Below are positions 32,183 to 45,000 of a DNA stretch of 64,000 nucleotides, piece after piece. Position 1 is the first letter of the stretch. Every line of letters begins with the position of its first letter. Location of the stretch: contig JALIZF010001471.1 of assembly GCA_029948255.1 (NCBI GenBank), forward strand, positions 186,001 to 250,000. Reading direction: 5' to 3'. This DNA comes from Telmatactis stephensoni. Its lineage: Eukaryota; Cnidaria; Anthozoa; Actiniaria; Isophelliidae. Below the pieces are notes generated by a model. The model saw only the letters and a list, made by a program, of their open reading frames with translations, was not told where the DNA came from and did not search any database. The position numbers were made by a program, and so were the translations under genes.

Positions 32183-33930
32183 TTTTGAGGCTGCAGATGG
32201 GAAGGGATTGCTGTTGGCTGCAGATCCATGTGGGCTGGGGCAAGCTTCTTGAAGTTGTGAACCTGCAGGCGAGATAAACAGTCGGCCAAAGTGTTGGAAA
32301 CACCAGGGATATGCTTAGCTCGAAATAGAATGTTATGCTTCAGGCAAATGGCTACTAATTTACGGACAAAGAACATGAGAGACTTGTCTTTGCAAGATTG
32401 CTTATTTATAACATGGACTAAGGCCTCATTATCAGTGAAAAACAAGATACAGCGATTCTGCATCTGAGCTCCCCATAAATATAGACTCAGAACAATAGGG
32501 TAAAATTCCAGGAAAGCAATATTGCGTCCTCGCCACTATTCAGGCCAGGGCCCATAGCACCAATGGCTACCAAGTACTGCCCCAAAACGAAGGGCGCCTG
32601 CTGAATCCATATATAACTGCAATTTATGAGAATTTGTCCAATTATCATCTAAGAAAAAGGATTTGCCATTAAAATTCTGCAAGAAAGTTAGCCACACATT
32701 CAAATCCTCCTTAACTTGCGAAGTGATTCTAACTCGATGGTGAGCTGCCTTGACTCCCATCGTCAAATCGATAAGACGGCGCAGGAAAGCCCTACCAGGA
32801 ATTATCACAGAACAAGCAAAGTTTAAAAGTCCTATCAAAGACTGAAGCTCCACTAAAGTGACCTTCTTACGATGAAGGAAATCAGATATTAAGTCAATGC
32901 ATTTTTCAAGTTTATCATTAGGCAAACGAGCTAATTGTAACTGTGAGTCGAGTTCAATTCCCGCAAACGACAGAGTAGTAAACGGACCTACAGTCTTTTC
33001 AGGTGCCATTATAATACCAAGATAATGACAAAGGTCAAGAAACAATTCTAACTGCCGATTACATAAATCCTTGGTTGGGGCGACAATAAGAAAATCATCT
33101 AACAAGTGAAGAATAGAAGAAATCTTAAGCTTAGTTTGTGCGATCCATTCAACTGATGAACTAAACGTCTCAAAGGTTTCACAGGAACTGGAACACCCCA
33201 TGGGCATACAACGGTCGTAATAGAAAAGTCCATCCCATTTCATTCCCAAAAGAGGGTAGTCAGCTGGTTGAATTGGAATGATGCGAAAAGCATTTTTGAT
33301 ATCGGTTTTCGCTAGGAAACAACCCTTGCCATTTTGCTTGACTAAACGTATAGCATCCTCTATGGTGGCATAATGAACAGTTGTGTGCTCAGTTGGAATG
33401 CCATCGTTAACTGACGAGCCCATGGGAAAAGACAAATGATGAATCATTCTAAATTCACCTGGGGTTTTCTTTGGTACTACACCCAGGGGAGAAACACGAA
33501 AGTCAGAGAAAGGTGGAGACTGAAATGGTCCTGCCAAGCGATTGGCAGCCAGTTCCTTCTCAATTTTAGATGAAACAATATCTGGATGATCACGTGCACT
33601 TAATAGGTTATCAGCCTCAAAAGAATGGACTTCTCCCTCAAAATGAAGAGGAAAACCATTCTTAAACCCATTGTAAAGATAGGCAGTTGTAGACAGCGTA
33701 TACCCGGAAAGAAGTTTAAGTAAGCGCTCAGCTCTTATTGGCGTTGGAAGATTGTGACTTGGAATGAGATGGTGCAGGGTTTGTTCTTGTGGGGGGACGA
33801 AAATTACACTGCACTCCCCCATGATTGCCTCCACATTTGAAGCAAACATGTTTGTAGTCACAACCTGAACACTCCTTCCCTCTTTGAAAACAATAGCAAA
33901 AGCCCTTAGGAATGGCAGGGCTCTTAACAA
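32170..33930 (-). CDS. Reverse transcriptase-RNase H of the DIRS/Ngaro element, one internal TAG
   Basis: The frame from 33930 contains the RT fingers (EFRMIHHLSFPMGSSVND), palm Asp (AKTDIKNAFRIIPI), the FYYDRCMPMGCSSSC block and catalytic LLDDFLIV (the YxDD equivalent). RNase H begins LQLYMDSAGALRFGAVLG. A TAG at 32536-32538 interrupts it. The same frame continues with FLEFYPIV, FFTDNEALVHVI and HIPGVSNTLADCLSRL, which carry the remaining RNase H acidic residues, to 32170. The product would copy element RNA and remove the template strand. One stop in an otherwise intact frame suggests recent inactivation, or readthrough (less likely). Confidence 0.8.
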
Positions 33931-34886
33931 CCTTGGGCAAGGAAGAATGACTAGTAGGCTGTGATGCCTTCATACTGACTTGTGAACGCAACCATAACTC
34001 CCAGTGAATTGTGCCCCAGGGGTAAGCATCAGGTTGCCCTTGTCTTATAAATCGAAAATTCTCATCGTAGTACTTCCAATTATGCCCTCGGGAAGCCAAA
34101 TCCTGGATTAAATCACTGTACTTCATAAGAGCTGGTGCTTCTGTTGGGTGCTTCTGGGTATACACTGCTACAAAAATGCGAAAAGCTGACATCCAACTTT
34201 CAATGTTCATAATCCGCTTTGTCTTATTTGAAGGTTCCAAGCACAAAGAGGGTTGGTCCCCTACTCCATTTATGATACTTAATTGGTATTTGTTATCCTG
34301 CTGGATATGGTTGGTAATTAGTATACCAAAATTGATGAATTCATTGCTGGTGATCTTAGTCTTGACTTTCTCGGGGATGCATGCATCCAGACTAAGACCA
34401 ACAGAATGAAACATCTGACTTGGCCGAGATTCTGAACATTGCTCACCTTGTAAGGTGGTAGTTAAGGTATTTACAGACGTATTCACCAGTTGGTGAACCA
34501 TCGATTCACCTGAAGACTGGACAGAGGCGGTCGGTAGGAGTATTGGTTCTTCCACCAGGTTGATGCTCTGATCACAGGGTGACGGCTGTGAGGAGGTAGA
34601 TGGCAGCATTGAAGTAGATGCCGACTTGTCTGTGGACTGACGTGGGGCTAACAGCGGTGCTATTGTCTTTGTAACTTCAGCACTTACTCGCGAGACGAGC
34701 TGTTCAAAAAGCTTGAGAAGACAGGCTGACTTGTTGGGCCTCAAGCTCTGCTGTCGAGTTTGATTGTTGTGGTGCACTGCTTGGTCTGCTATTGTCAGTT
34801 CTTAAAGCCCTCCTTCTTTTTGGTGCTGGTTTCACGTTCCAGTCGAGTAGAACGCTTTGGGGTTCGCTTTGACTTTCTTGGAGGCA
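33728..34886 (-). CDS. Gag-like protein of the DIRS/Ngaro element, damaged N-terminus
   Basis: The main frame (34777-33728) has a Ser/Thr-rich linker, a central domain (ITSNEFINFGILITNH ... WMSAFRIFVAVYTQKH) and a C-terminal Cys/His knuckle (CYCFQRGKECSGC ... HVCFKCGGNHGGVQC). Such knuckles bind element RNA. The likely true start is a basic N-terminus at 34886 (MPPRKSKRTPKRSTRLER). It reaches the main frame only through two frame changes, near 34850 and 34695, so the N-terminus is broken in this copy. The C-terminus overlaps the RT frame. Confidence 0.65.
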
Positions 34887-34961
34887 TGCTGAAATCACAA
34901 CAAAATGACAGCAGAGACAGTGTCCCAAATACCTTAAGAGATTTATACAACGTAACATAAG

Positions 34962-35890
34962 TCAGGGGAGTTAAGCCCCAGAAATCAGTCGGGAGAGGTA
35001 AACCTTTACAATTCCAATAAAAAATGTGGAAGTTTTAACCCTTGTAGAGAATTAAATTGAGGGGAGTTAAGCCCCTCTAATAAAACAAATTATGGGGAAT
35101 AAAATCCCAAATCATCCTTGAGGGGAGTTAAGCCCCAAATCATAACTTAGGGGAGTTAAGCCCCTACAACGATCAAACAAGGGGAGTTAAGCCCCTCTAA
35201 TAAAATAAATTGAGGGGAGTTAAGCCCCAAATGATAACTTTGGGGAGTTAAGCCCCTATAACAATCAAACGAGGGGAGTTAAGCCCCTCTAATAAAATAA
35301 ATTGAGGGGAGTTAAGCCCCAAATGATAACTTTGGGGAGTTAAGCCCCTATAACAATCAAACGAGGGGAGTTAAGCCCCTCTAATAAAATAAATTGAGGG
35401 GAGTTAAGCCCCAAATCATAACTTAGGGGAGTTAAGCCCCTACAACGATCAAACAAGGGGAGTTAAGCCCCTCTAATACAATAAATTGAGGGGAGTGAAG
35501 CCCCAAATGATAACTTAGGGGAGTGAAGCCCCAAATAGGGAAGTTAAGCTCATATCAACAATATAAATTAAGGGGATTTAAGCCCCTACCAACAAAATAA
35601 ATTAAGGGGATTTAAGCCCCAAATAGGAGAGTTAAGCCCCTATCAACAAAATAAATTAAGGAGATTTAAGCCCCAAACAGGAGAGTTAAGCCCCCATCAA
35701 CAAAAATAATTGAGGGGATTTAAGCCCCTAAACATAATCTAGGGGAGTCAAGCCCCATTCCACAAAACAAACTGCAGAGATCTAAGCCCCAAAACAAAGT
35801 TAAGCCCATATCATTACAAAGAAAACTGAGGGGATATAAGCCCCAAAATATAAACTAAGGGAGTTAAGCCCCTTCTAAAACAACAATTAA
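34962..35890. repeat. Array of ~28 'aggggagttaagcccct' palindromes
   Basis: Roughly 28 copies of a short dyad (GAGGGG-agttaag-CCCCTC at best), spaced 25-35 bp. Three dyads and their linkers form a 92-bp higher-order unit repeated exactly or nearly so at 35212, 35304 and 35396. Copies become more diverged toward 35900 (gatttaagcccc, gtgaagcccc). The array lies between the gag start and the SGNH remnant, so it would be in the leader or inter-ORF RNA of the element, where each unit can fold as a 5-6 bp stem with a 7-nt loop. Confidence 0.85.
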
Positions 35891-36094
35891 CATCAAAGTT
35901 TTTGTGAATAAAAGCATAATTGAGGGGAATATGGCCCACATAATCTAACTTAATATGGAATACAACCCTCATAAGCCTGCTTCTAAAGTGACCACGAAGC
36001 ATAAAATCAACCAAAAGAGTAATTTTAATTGTCAACCAAGCCCAATAAATTGGGATCCCGGATTCATTAAACACATGGGACTTCTTGAACACAA

Positions 36095-36895
36095 GTACAG
36101 TTGAAAACACTGAACTACTGCATGGTATCGTGGTGCCTCTATAGCTGTTGTACAACAAATATTGCCCCAATCTATTAAGATGAACTCCATCAGGTAATAA
36201 AACTTGCCTCACAGGGTTAGTAAGACCCCTATGAAACCAACAAAAAACCCCAGGGAGTGCAAGCATAGCTACAATCTGCAACGATTAGATCTGACTCAAG
36301 AATGTTCTGCAACTGTAGAACACATTTGCGCTTCCCTATCAATGTTGATGGTAGCCTTGGGCGCCGTAAAACTTGCGCTAACGGCTTCCAAATGAACCTC
36401 TGAACGGCAATCAACATTGACGGGGGAAAGGGGTTGAGGTGATTCAAAGATTAATTTGGAGATTGTAGAACCCTATGCAATGTTTTAACCGTCGCGTTGA
36501 AAGAAGTGACAGCACGCTGACACGTGGGATGACATGACATACAAACAACCAGAACTCCGAATTCCTGTAGAAGAAAACAAACTAGATCCTCGATATCGGA
36601 ACCAACAACTTCAGGACCATTCTGAGTAAGATTGTTGGTTCCAATCTCAAGAATAACTGCCTCCGGGGCAGTACCACAAATAACAGAGAGGTCATGCTTA
36701 CGCAGCAAATTCACAGTTCGACCACGAACTCCAGACAAATGGATGTTAGCACTGTCGTTCAGTCTGAAATTCTTATCGACGCAAGGATCAAAACATGCCA
36801 GTTTTAAGTCTACGTACAAAGGAATGACCCAAAATGAGAACATTTGGGGCCAACAAGTCCATAATATCAAGTAAATAAGCTCACCTTCAAAAGCT
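36095..36895 (-). pseudogene. SGNH (GDSL-type) hydrolase remnant
   Basis: Minus-strand pieces show the ordered SGNH blocks: LILGHSFVRRLK (block I, nucleophile Ser, about 36840), GVRGRTVN (block II-like), EIGTNNLTQNGPEVVG (block III Asn, about 36630) and DGVHLNRLGQ (block V Asp-His, about 36170). Frames change after block I and after about 36451, so it is broken. Hydrolases of this kind are known passengers of Ngaro-type elements. The gene lies upstream of gag here, not downstream of RT. Confidence 0.7.
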
Positions 36896-37141
36896 ACAAC
36901 TTGACACTTTAAGCGTTCGAGGCAACTGTGCTCTCAAGGATGTAACACGTGATCAAGTCCACGTTCCCTAGGGCATACCGCTGACCATATGCCACATGAT
37001 TACTAACATTACATAATATATGGCAATTTCACAGCCATAATAAATACTAACATTAACAAAGGAAGTTATAGGGAGCATAAAAATTCTATTCGCTAGCAAA
37101 TATTCCATTTTTGGCTTCATTTATACGTCAACATTTTTAAT

Positions 37142-37255
37142 ATGACATTCGCTAAATCTGGCCCTAAAGTGGATGGTAAGAGGCTGTTTGTTATGGACAA
37201 TGACCCGAGCCAAACAAGCCGTCCTGCTATGTTCCACCCGTTTCTCACGTTGTAA
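37142..37255 (+). pseudogene. DDE transposase scrap (Tc1/mariner-like)
   Basis: A 37-codon frame includes KRLFVMDNDPSQTSRPAM, the segment around the second catalytic Asp in IS630/Tc1-like transposases (DND-P-S). Nothing flanking extends it. Confidence 0.5.
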
Positions 37256-37305
37256 CCTAGCAATTACTACTAGTTGTTAATGGCTGTTCCCAGTTGTTAC
37301 TACTA

Positions 37306-38636
37306 CTTGTAATATCCCTAGAGCCCAGTTCTCCCTCGAAAATTATACAATACGACTGCTTGGGTTCCCTGTGTTCTCTTTTAGTTTGGTTTTCTCAGCG
37401 AATTCTTAAGCTTAATTGTTGGAATCAAAAATTAATATATATTTTTTTCTCTTTGGACCATTATCGATATTTCAAGGTGGGTGTTCATTGTACGTAGCGG
37501 GTTTGATCGAAATTAAACAACTATAAAGTTCAGTTTACAATGCCAATTTAGTCATTGTCGATTGCCAAAGAACACGTCCGTGACGGCGATTTAACCATTA
37601 GAGGTTTGCTGCCAATAATCGGCCAGTATTATTCTATTTGAATGAATAAGGATACTCTATCCAAATTTATGAGTGCCCAGGGCATGGGTCCTTGTGAATC
37701 TTACAACCATTTGTCACTACCAGATGAGTGAATGACGGCATAAATAAGTACTCGTGCATATGCAGTTAAAACCTGAAAAACTGGGGCTGACAGCTAGATG
37801 CTGCCCGGGTTGATAGCAAGGATTATGAAAAAATTGCGTTGGTTGTCCGAGTTATCGATGGTCAGGCTTTACATTGATTAATAGCAAATAGTACGTTACA
37901 AATCCCAGCTAACAAACCCAGTAAACATTACGTTACAAATCCCAGCTAACAAACCCAGTAAATAGTACGTTACAAATTCCAGCTAACAAACCCAGTAAAT
38001 AGTACGTTACAAATTCCAGCTAACAAACCCAGTAAATAGTACGTTACAAATCCCAGCTAACAAACCCAGTAAATAGTACGTTACAAATCCCAGCTAACAA
38101 ACCCAGTAAATAGTACGTTACAAATCCCCAGCTAACAAACCCAGTAAATAGTACGTTACAAATCCCCAGCTAACAAACCCAGTAAATATTACGTTACAAA
38201 TCCCAGCTAACAAACCCAGTAAATATTACGTTACAAATCCCAGCTAACAAACCCAGTAAATAGTATGTTACAAATCCCAGCTAACAAACCCAGTAAATAG
38301 TACGTTACAAATCCCCAGCTAACAAACCCAGTAAATAGTACGTTGCAAATCCCCAGCTAACAAACCCAGTAAATAGTACGTTAGAAATCCCTAGCTAACA
38401 AACCCAGTAAATAGTACGTTACAAATCCCTAGCTAACAAACCCAGTAAATAGTACGTTACAAATCCCTAGCTAACAAACCCAGTAAATAGTACGTTACAA
38501 ATCCCTAGCTAACAAACCCAGTAAATACTATGTTACAAATCCCCAGCTAACAAACCCAGTAAATAGTACGTTGCAAATCCCCAGCTAACAAACCCAGTAA
38601 ATAGTACGTTACAAATCCCTAGCTAACAAATCCAAT
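37306..38636. repeat. Left inverted end of the KDZ element with 37-bp satellite
   Basis: Unique part 37306-37887, then about 20 tandem copies (37888-38635) of a 37-38 bp unit containing acgttacaaatccc and agctaacaaacccagt. Variants differ mainly in ccc/cccc/ccct before agctaac. The unique part contains a 60-codon frame that is mirrored at the right end, so it is repeat sequence and not a gene. Confidence 0.85.
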
Positions 38637-41181
38637 ACTGATATATGACGTGATATCCCCTACTAGATGAGAAAGGAAAAATAGAAAAATGGAACTGAAT
38701 AGGATTGGAATTTAAGCAAAACGGAATTCCTGTATTAAAATTTGCTCTTACAATTTTATTGTTGCTATAGATGCCTCAATCACTCGACGAAGTAAAAACC
38801 TAGAGGAGACGGATAGAAATTGTTAAGTATTTTAGCATCTAAATTTTGCGTAGACGTCATATGACGTCAGTTACTCAACGCAATTGTTCTCTTAGGTTTA
38901 AAACACAAATTTCTCCGTGATAATGTGCTCAAAATGCATTTTTTTTTGGCGGAGAGTAGTAAGTTATTCAGCTATATTCACCTTCTGATAAAAAATAATC
39001 AGTTTTCACTTTTCATCAATTTGACCTTTCAAAGTGCCAGAGGCAGCCGGCATTTAGAGACAATTCAACTCAAAATTTTAGGTATATAATTTTTTCCAAT
39101 ATTTTTAAACATCGGATTTCTATTTTACTCAATTAATATTTTGATTTTTAATCCCAAAAATCGTCTTTCAAACGGTCAAGAGATTTCATCGTAGTCCCAC
39201 TTTAAATAGAAAATTATAATTTGCGCGCAAAGCTCTCAAATAATGCAAACGAGTTTTGCGTAGTACTGACGAACCGTTTCGGTTTATCGGGAAATAAATT
39301 TGATTGTTTCACTATCCGTTACAAAATAATCTTAACTAGCGCCTATCACATAAACGGGTCATAAATACCGTTCAGTATTATGGTGTCTTGATGGTTTTTC
39401 GAAGCTCACGCCTTTTGTTTTCAATTTTGTACTTTGCACTACGTCTACGAGAGCCCCCTTTGTATGTAAAGTGTATATCAACAATCATTTTCAAGGCACG
39501 TTTCCTAACAGTAGCTGTGTAAATATATATATTCACCTTTTAATCAATTTTATAATAATTGCTATAATGTTCAAAAAGATCCCATATTGATCATGATCAC
39601 TACAAGAGGCCTAGGGTGTTAATGGGGTTAACAGTTAAATGAGATCTGACCAAAAAAATAGCAGTAAACTGAATATTGAGCCAGTACCAGTGGGACCTTG
39701 AGGTGCAGTTCACGTGATCTGCTGTTGTAGATTTATTGATTTGACCAAGGTTCATCCTAAATTCAATTCTCAGTTAACTACTAATTGCAGTTACTCGTTA
39801 ACTTATTGAAGTTAACTGTTAATTATAATTTCATACAGCGAAAAAACATTGAATATACCCTAACATCAGTTAACTGACTTGCATAAGTGAAGACAATTTC
39901 TATTCATTATATATTCAATGTTTTTTGCTGTATGAAACTCATTAACACCCCCTTACGACACCTCACTCACCGTGTGTTTCCGAAGTATAACAAATTTTTA
40001 CTGTTAATAAAAAAGACTGTTACATTGCCTAAAATTCCTTTTGATAATTTCTCTCAACGAAGCTTTCGGCATTAAAGTTATTAATGGAGATCATCATCAC
40101 TGAAAATGTGATAAGAACCGGCTTATAAAAAAGGATAGATAAAACCGGCTCTTTGCATTCTGTTTAAAAAGCATAAAAAAACTTTGTTAATTCCTGAATA
40201 TTGTGACCCTAGCTCCAGGAGCCCATTGGCCTAGCTCCCAAAATGAAACTTCAAAAATATTGGCCTTAACCCCCCCCCCCCCTACCCCCAATTAGTGGCC
40301 CACCTGCCTCCCTTAAATAATGACCGTTCCCCGAAAGAAGGTTGATAAATTTCACGTTCCAGCTGGCTTTGCCCATGTTTTCTGCGAATATACAAGAGAG
40401 CATGAGTTCATACTCTCTTGGTATCTACTAGAAAAAATGGCCTTTGGACACAAAAGTGCACATAGCTAGCTTTCTCGAAGTTTCTTTACTATGCCGTAGA
40501 AAAATCAACTTCTGAATTGTAAAAATCAACTTCTAAATTCCATAATATTGGAAACCAAGTCTCCCCGATTTGCCTCCCAAGGCTAGAATATTCGAGATTC
40601 AATGAAGTTTTTATAGTATTCTAACAATATACATCGATTTCTAAACAAACGCGCTAAGAATTTGTTTCTCATAGGTGAAAGGCAAAATAGCCCACCTAAA
40701 ATTTAACTCGACTTTTACTGTCGAATTTCGGCCTGTAAATATCGTTGTAAGCCAGCTCTTACTGTATTGTTAATGATGCAGTTAACCAGTAGTTAGTGGT
40801 TTGTAATGGGATGATTTTTGTATGCCAATAATTACTGCATTGTTACAAATGTATTTGTAACCTAGTAAGTACGTTTTTTGTAACTTCCCGTTTGTAATGC
40901 AATAATAACTACGTAATCGAATTCCTGCAAGCCTTTTAGTTTTGCACGGAGCTGGAATTTCCATGACTTGAAATCAAAGAACGTTACATGCTTGACAACG
41001 TTGGAAGTTATACTTTCATTCCAAAATGGTATTTTCCGAGTTTTTCTGTCATAAACTGCAGGGTAACCGTTTTAGGATCCCCGCTGAACTTATCACCCCC
41101 ACCAAAATCCTGGTGAAGTCCCTACCCGAGTACACTACAAACGTTTGATATACCTGTTTCAATTACCGTTGTCGGCAAAAG
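38637..41181. other. Left interior of the KDZ element, no gene recognised
   Basis: AT-rich. It contains a hairpin with arms near 39825-39857 and 39909-39937 (cattgaatata core), a C run (40268-40282), and a short dyad around 40388-40420. A palindrome gttacaaatgtatttgtaac lies near 40841-40860. No coding exon was recognised. Confidence 0.4.
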
Positions 41182-41532
41182 CATAGTTAATAGAGGGGAA
41201 TGGTTAGGAAGCCTTTTGTTACATTTCTTTGTTCTAGTCTGGATGTTGAACTGGTCTTGACCGTGCACAAAGTTTCATTAGAAAATGGCTATATGAATGA
41301 ACCGAAATGTTGTCTATTGGATTATTTATTGAAATATTCTAATATAATTAATTTTGAATTAGAATACATCGAACAAGCATCGGAAAAGAAACATTTAGCT
41401 TCATTCGTTCAGCCGTAGGCCAATATTGGTAAAAACAATGGTAAAACAAAGGTTGTGCATGGTCACGGTTGAAAAAAATGAACAAAAACATATAACAAAA
41501 GGCTTCCTAACCAGTCCCCTCTATTAACTATG
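41182..41532. mobile_element. 350-bp MITE with 7-8 bp target duplication
   Basis: Inverted ends of about 40 bp begin catagttaatagagggga (41182) and end in its complement (to 41532). (G)GCAAAAG flanks both sides (41174-41181 and 41532-41539). The interior + frame of 72 codons (41200-41418) starts within the inverted arm and is probably not a gene. Confidence 0.7.
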
Positions 41533-41648
41533 GCAAAAGGACTCAAGTCTTAGCGACTCACCCGAAATGGAGCATGGGTAGGAATTACCAAAAGCTATGA
41601 AACCACATCTATATCAGCACGCACGACAATTCTCAAACATTCCTTTAT

Positions 41649-41897
41649 TCACTGACGCTTAAAATAAGTACCAAAGCCAAATAGAGAGTAAATATTTTCA
41701 ACTACCCATACTCCTTTGCAATCTAGTCGCGTAGGCTTGAAGCCTCTCGCCGGCTGTGTGGCAACATTTTTTGAAATATGTGTATGTCTTCTTTGGCCGC
41801 CGACAGTCTTTGGCCTCAGAAAAATTTCGATGGTGCAATGAGAACCACTAGACACACCAACTAAAAACTGTAGTGCTTTTATTCCTGAAAACTGCAT
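41649..41897 (-). other. Unrecognised 82-codon frame
   Basis: An open frame of 82 codons (MQFSGIKALQFLVGVSSG...) on the transposase strand, downstream of its stop. I see no motif. It could be a second small KDZ-element gene or chance. Confidence 0.2.
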
Positions 41898-42079
41898 ATA
41901 CTTATTCCAAAAGGTTTTGGTCTAACTTCCTAATAAATATGGGAAATGCCTTTGCTTTTGGGTAGGGTAGAGGACAGGGTTGCTTAGGTTTGTTTATTCA
42001 AATTGGACTTCATGGGATTAAATTCTTAAAAATCATGCATCATGTAAGCTCGATACAAGCGATTGCTTATTTTTTTATT

Positions 42080-45000
42080 TTAACATTCTGTGCCAAGGCC
42101 ACTATCACTTCCGAGTTCGTCAAACAAGTACTCTTCTGAAATGTCATTTTGGAGAAATTCGGCAGAGTCCTGAAAACCCTCTTCTTCATCTGACTGAACA
42201 ATGTCTTCATCAACTTGGAATTCTGTTGATTCACAGGGAGGAATAATCGGTTGAATTGTGGCAACATAATCGGAAATCTCGCTAGGGATTTCCACAAATT
42301 CAGACAGCGATTGTGCTGCGAACTGTAGATGCATATGGTGATGTGCTTGCCTAGTCTTGGCGATACTGAGTAACCCAGCTTGGATTGCGGTAAGTGACTG
42401 TGTTTGCATCATGGCTATAACGCCAGCACAACTTGTGCAATCTTTGTAGATGTTTAAAATAACCGAATGCATTTCGGATTTAATGATGTCTATTTCTTCT
42501 CCTGCACGTTGTAGAAGCGTGTGTGCCTCAATGGCATCTCTCCTCCAAGTGTATAAAGGGGATACAGAGGACTGCTTGTAGATTCCTGTAGTTACATCAC
42601 TGGCTTGCTCCCAAGAGAGAATATTGAAGGCAAGTCCATGTTCTCTAAGAACTTGTACAGAGGCATTATATTTTTTTAGCTTTTCCTTTAGTATCTTGCC
42701 CTCTTTGGAAATGGCTTTAATAATCCGCTGCGACTGTTTCTGTCCGTCTGAAAGAATTAAGTACATTGAATTACAAGTAAATTGGTGAAGGCGCATCTGT
42801 GATAAATAAAGAGGCTATCGCACCGCATGGACAAACCTGCATATTTTTTCATCAAAGAAAGAAGAAACCACCTTCTTCGGCCACTCATGCGAACTGCATC
42901 AAGTAATGTTGTTGCATTTGAAGCCTCACTAGCAATCAGCGCAGATTTAAAACTTTGGTCAGATGGTTTCCACCTACTCTTGATTTCATGTTCTTTTTCC
43001 AGTTGAACAAGTTCTTTCACGTTCCTGCAATAAAGTAAGAATTTCATTTCAATCACACCTGAAACTGGTAATATTGCGTGGTAAGGCCTGTTACCTTTGT
43101 AGCTTCTTTTCTGAAACGTCCGTCTCTTCTCCCAATACAACTGCTTCCCTGAATGTAATGTAAGTGAAAAGGTAATTCTTATTCATAATTCTTATAGTAT
43201 GGTCTCATATACGGTATATTGAATGATGCATGTCCTACGATGACTCAATGATAAATGCCATACCTCAAGGCATAGAATTTGCGTAGGAGATCTATGTACT
43301 GGGTTACCCAACCATGCTCCCCTAAATTAACTGAAACAATATAAGATAGTCAGTGAGCATGATCGGGGAGTATATTGAATTGCGTTCTGGTCTTCGTTTC
43401 CATATTTGTACCTGTCTGAGGTTGCTTTTTCGCAATAATTTGCATTTCTTCCGCCTGCCATTCCTTGAGAGCTTCATCCCTAAATGTTTCTAACAAATAA
43501 ACCGAAAAATACTCGAAAAATACTTAACGTAATGAATAATTGGGCTGAGACAAATCTAAAGATTCAGTGTCTTAATGCTTCATTAACAGTACATATACAC
43601 CAATGCATACCACTACACATATCCTGGACATCTTGCAGGGTGTTCTTTGCTTCGTTTTGCCGTTTAAGCGCATCTTCATAACTCTTCGACAAGGCAAATA
43701 CTACAACGACGGTAATAGACGACATTTCTTTTCGGTTGACTTTTTGATTTCATTTGATTTTTTTTTTTTTTTTTTTTTTTTTTTGTTGGGGAGGGGAAGG
43801 GGAAAGGGGAAACAGTCCATGGTAACTGCGTTTTTTACCTTTTTCCCCCCTCTTTCTTTCTAAAAAGCGCATAGATCAGGATTGTATATGCGCCATATAA
43901 GAATATTATATATTATTATTATATTATTACCTACCTATATTCTCTTTTTGATGGAGTGCGTGGAAATGAAGTGCATCGTTAAGGATATCTTCCCGGTGAC
44001 TGGAAGACATTTCCTTCGTCATTCTTTTGAATCGGCCCAGGTAAGACCACAACCTTTCCATGACTTCCCCGTCACAAAGACCCCAGCCAGCCAGGCGTCG
44101 TGGACTATAGCGAATCTATATAGTATAGGAATATATGGCTAATATGTAAGGCCAATTAACGTTGTAGAAAAAGGACGGACTTTACCTGACAGTCCGCTCC
44201 GTGAGCGTATGCATGAAACTGTGGGCAAGCTAACTTGAAGTGCTCAAGAAGATGGTTTTTTCCTTGTTTCTGAAAAAGACAGGACATTAAGATATACAGA
44301 TATTAAGGTATAAAGATATTAAGATATTAAGGTGCTGAAGAAGCATGCAGTTCGTGCATGTATTGGCGTGAAAGTGTGTGCGGTTGTGTTTCAAAAATAA
44401 ATAACAAAATAAAAAATGAATAACAGAATTACTTCCAAATTAAAGGCATTTTACCTTCAGGTGTTTTTCTAGTTGGCAGCATATGTCATACATTATGTTA
44501 ACTTTTTCATTGCTCGAAACCATATCAGCCTTACACTCAGTGAGCTTAGTCAGCATGTACACCATGTACCCAATCCTGTAACAAGCTCGACACAGTCAGC
44601 ACAACTATACAACAACGCAAACAATTTTTTTAATCATTAGTTTATTAACTAACCTTTCTCCACCTTTTACATTTACAAATCTCCAGGGAAATGAGTGTTT
44701 GCAGGCAATGCCAAACACAGCAGTCTCGTCTAGCGCAACATAGCGTCCCTTTGATCTGATCACAGAACCCGCTTGAAAGTCACTACATTCCTATTATACA
44801 TATGAAATAACAGACTCTGATCGGGCAAAGCAACCACGAACAATGCAGAGCTGAGTAATCAAGCAGTTAGCAGGGAACCTACCTCATCTTGATTTTTCGC
44901 GGATTTTGGATACGAATCCATAAACGCATCGACTTCAGCTTGTGGAAGAAAATACATACCGCTAGATAAAGGTTCTTGATAGTTCATGGTGCGAGATTTT

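Larger units (their letters stand above)
31605..36895 (-). mobile_element. DIRS/Ngaro-type retrotransposon, incomplete
   Basis: Minus-strand order from the right: SGNH hydrolase remnant (36.9-36.1 kb), palindrome array (35.9-34.96 kb), gag (34.9-33.7 kb), RT-RNase H (33.9-32.2 kb) and tyrosine recombinase (32.2-31.6 kb). RT and recombinase frames overlap, as is usual in DIRS-order elements. There is no methyltransferase domain, and an SGNH hydrolase is present, which points to the Ngaro side. No terminal repeats were identified. The recombinase is cut at its 3' end against the MULE-type gene at about 31605. Confidence 0.75.

Noticed and set aside
34962..35890. CRISPR-like palindromic repeats
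   Set aside because: Linkers themselves repeat with a 92-bp period and there are no cas genes; the context is a retrotransposon.
37294..37497. 67-codon frame also found at 48137-48382
   Set aside because: It is the same sequence in the two inverted ends of the KDZ element; repeat DNA, with no domain.
37888..38635. CRISPR-like regular 37-bp repeats
   Set aside because: Units are directly abutting without unique spacers, mirrored at the other end of a transposon in an intron-bearing genome; this is satellite.
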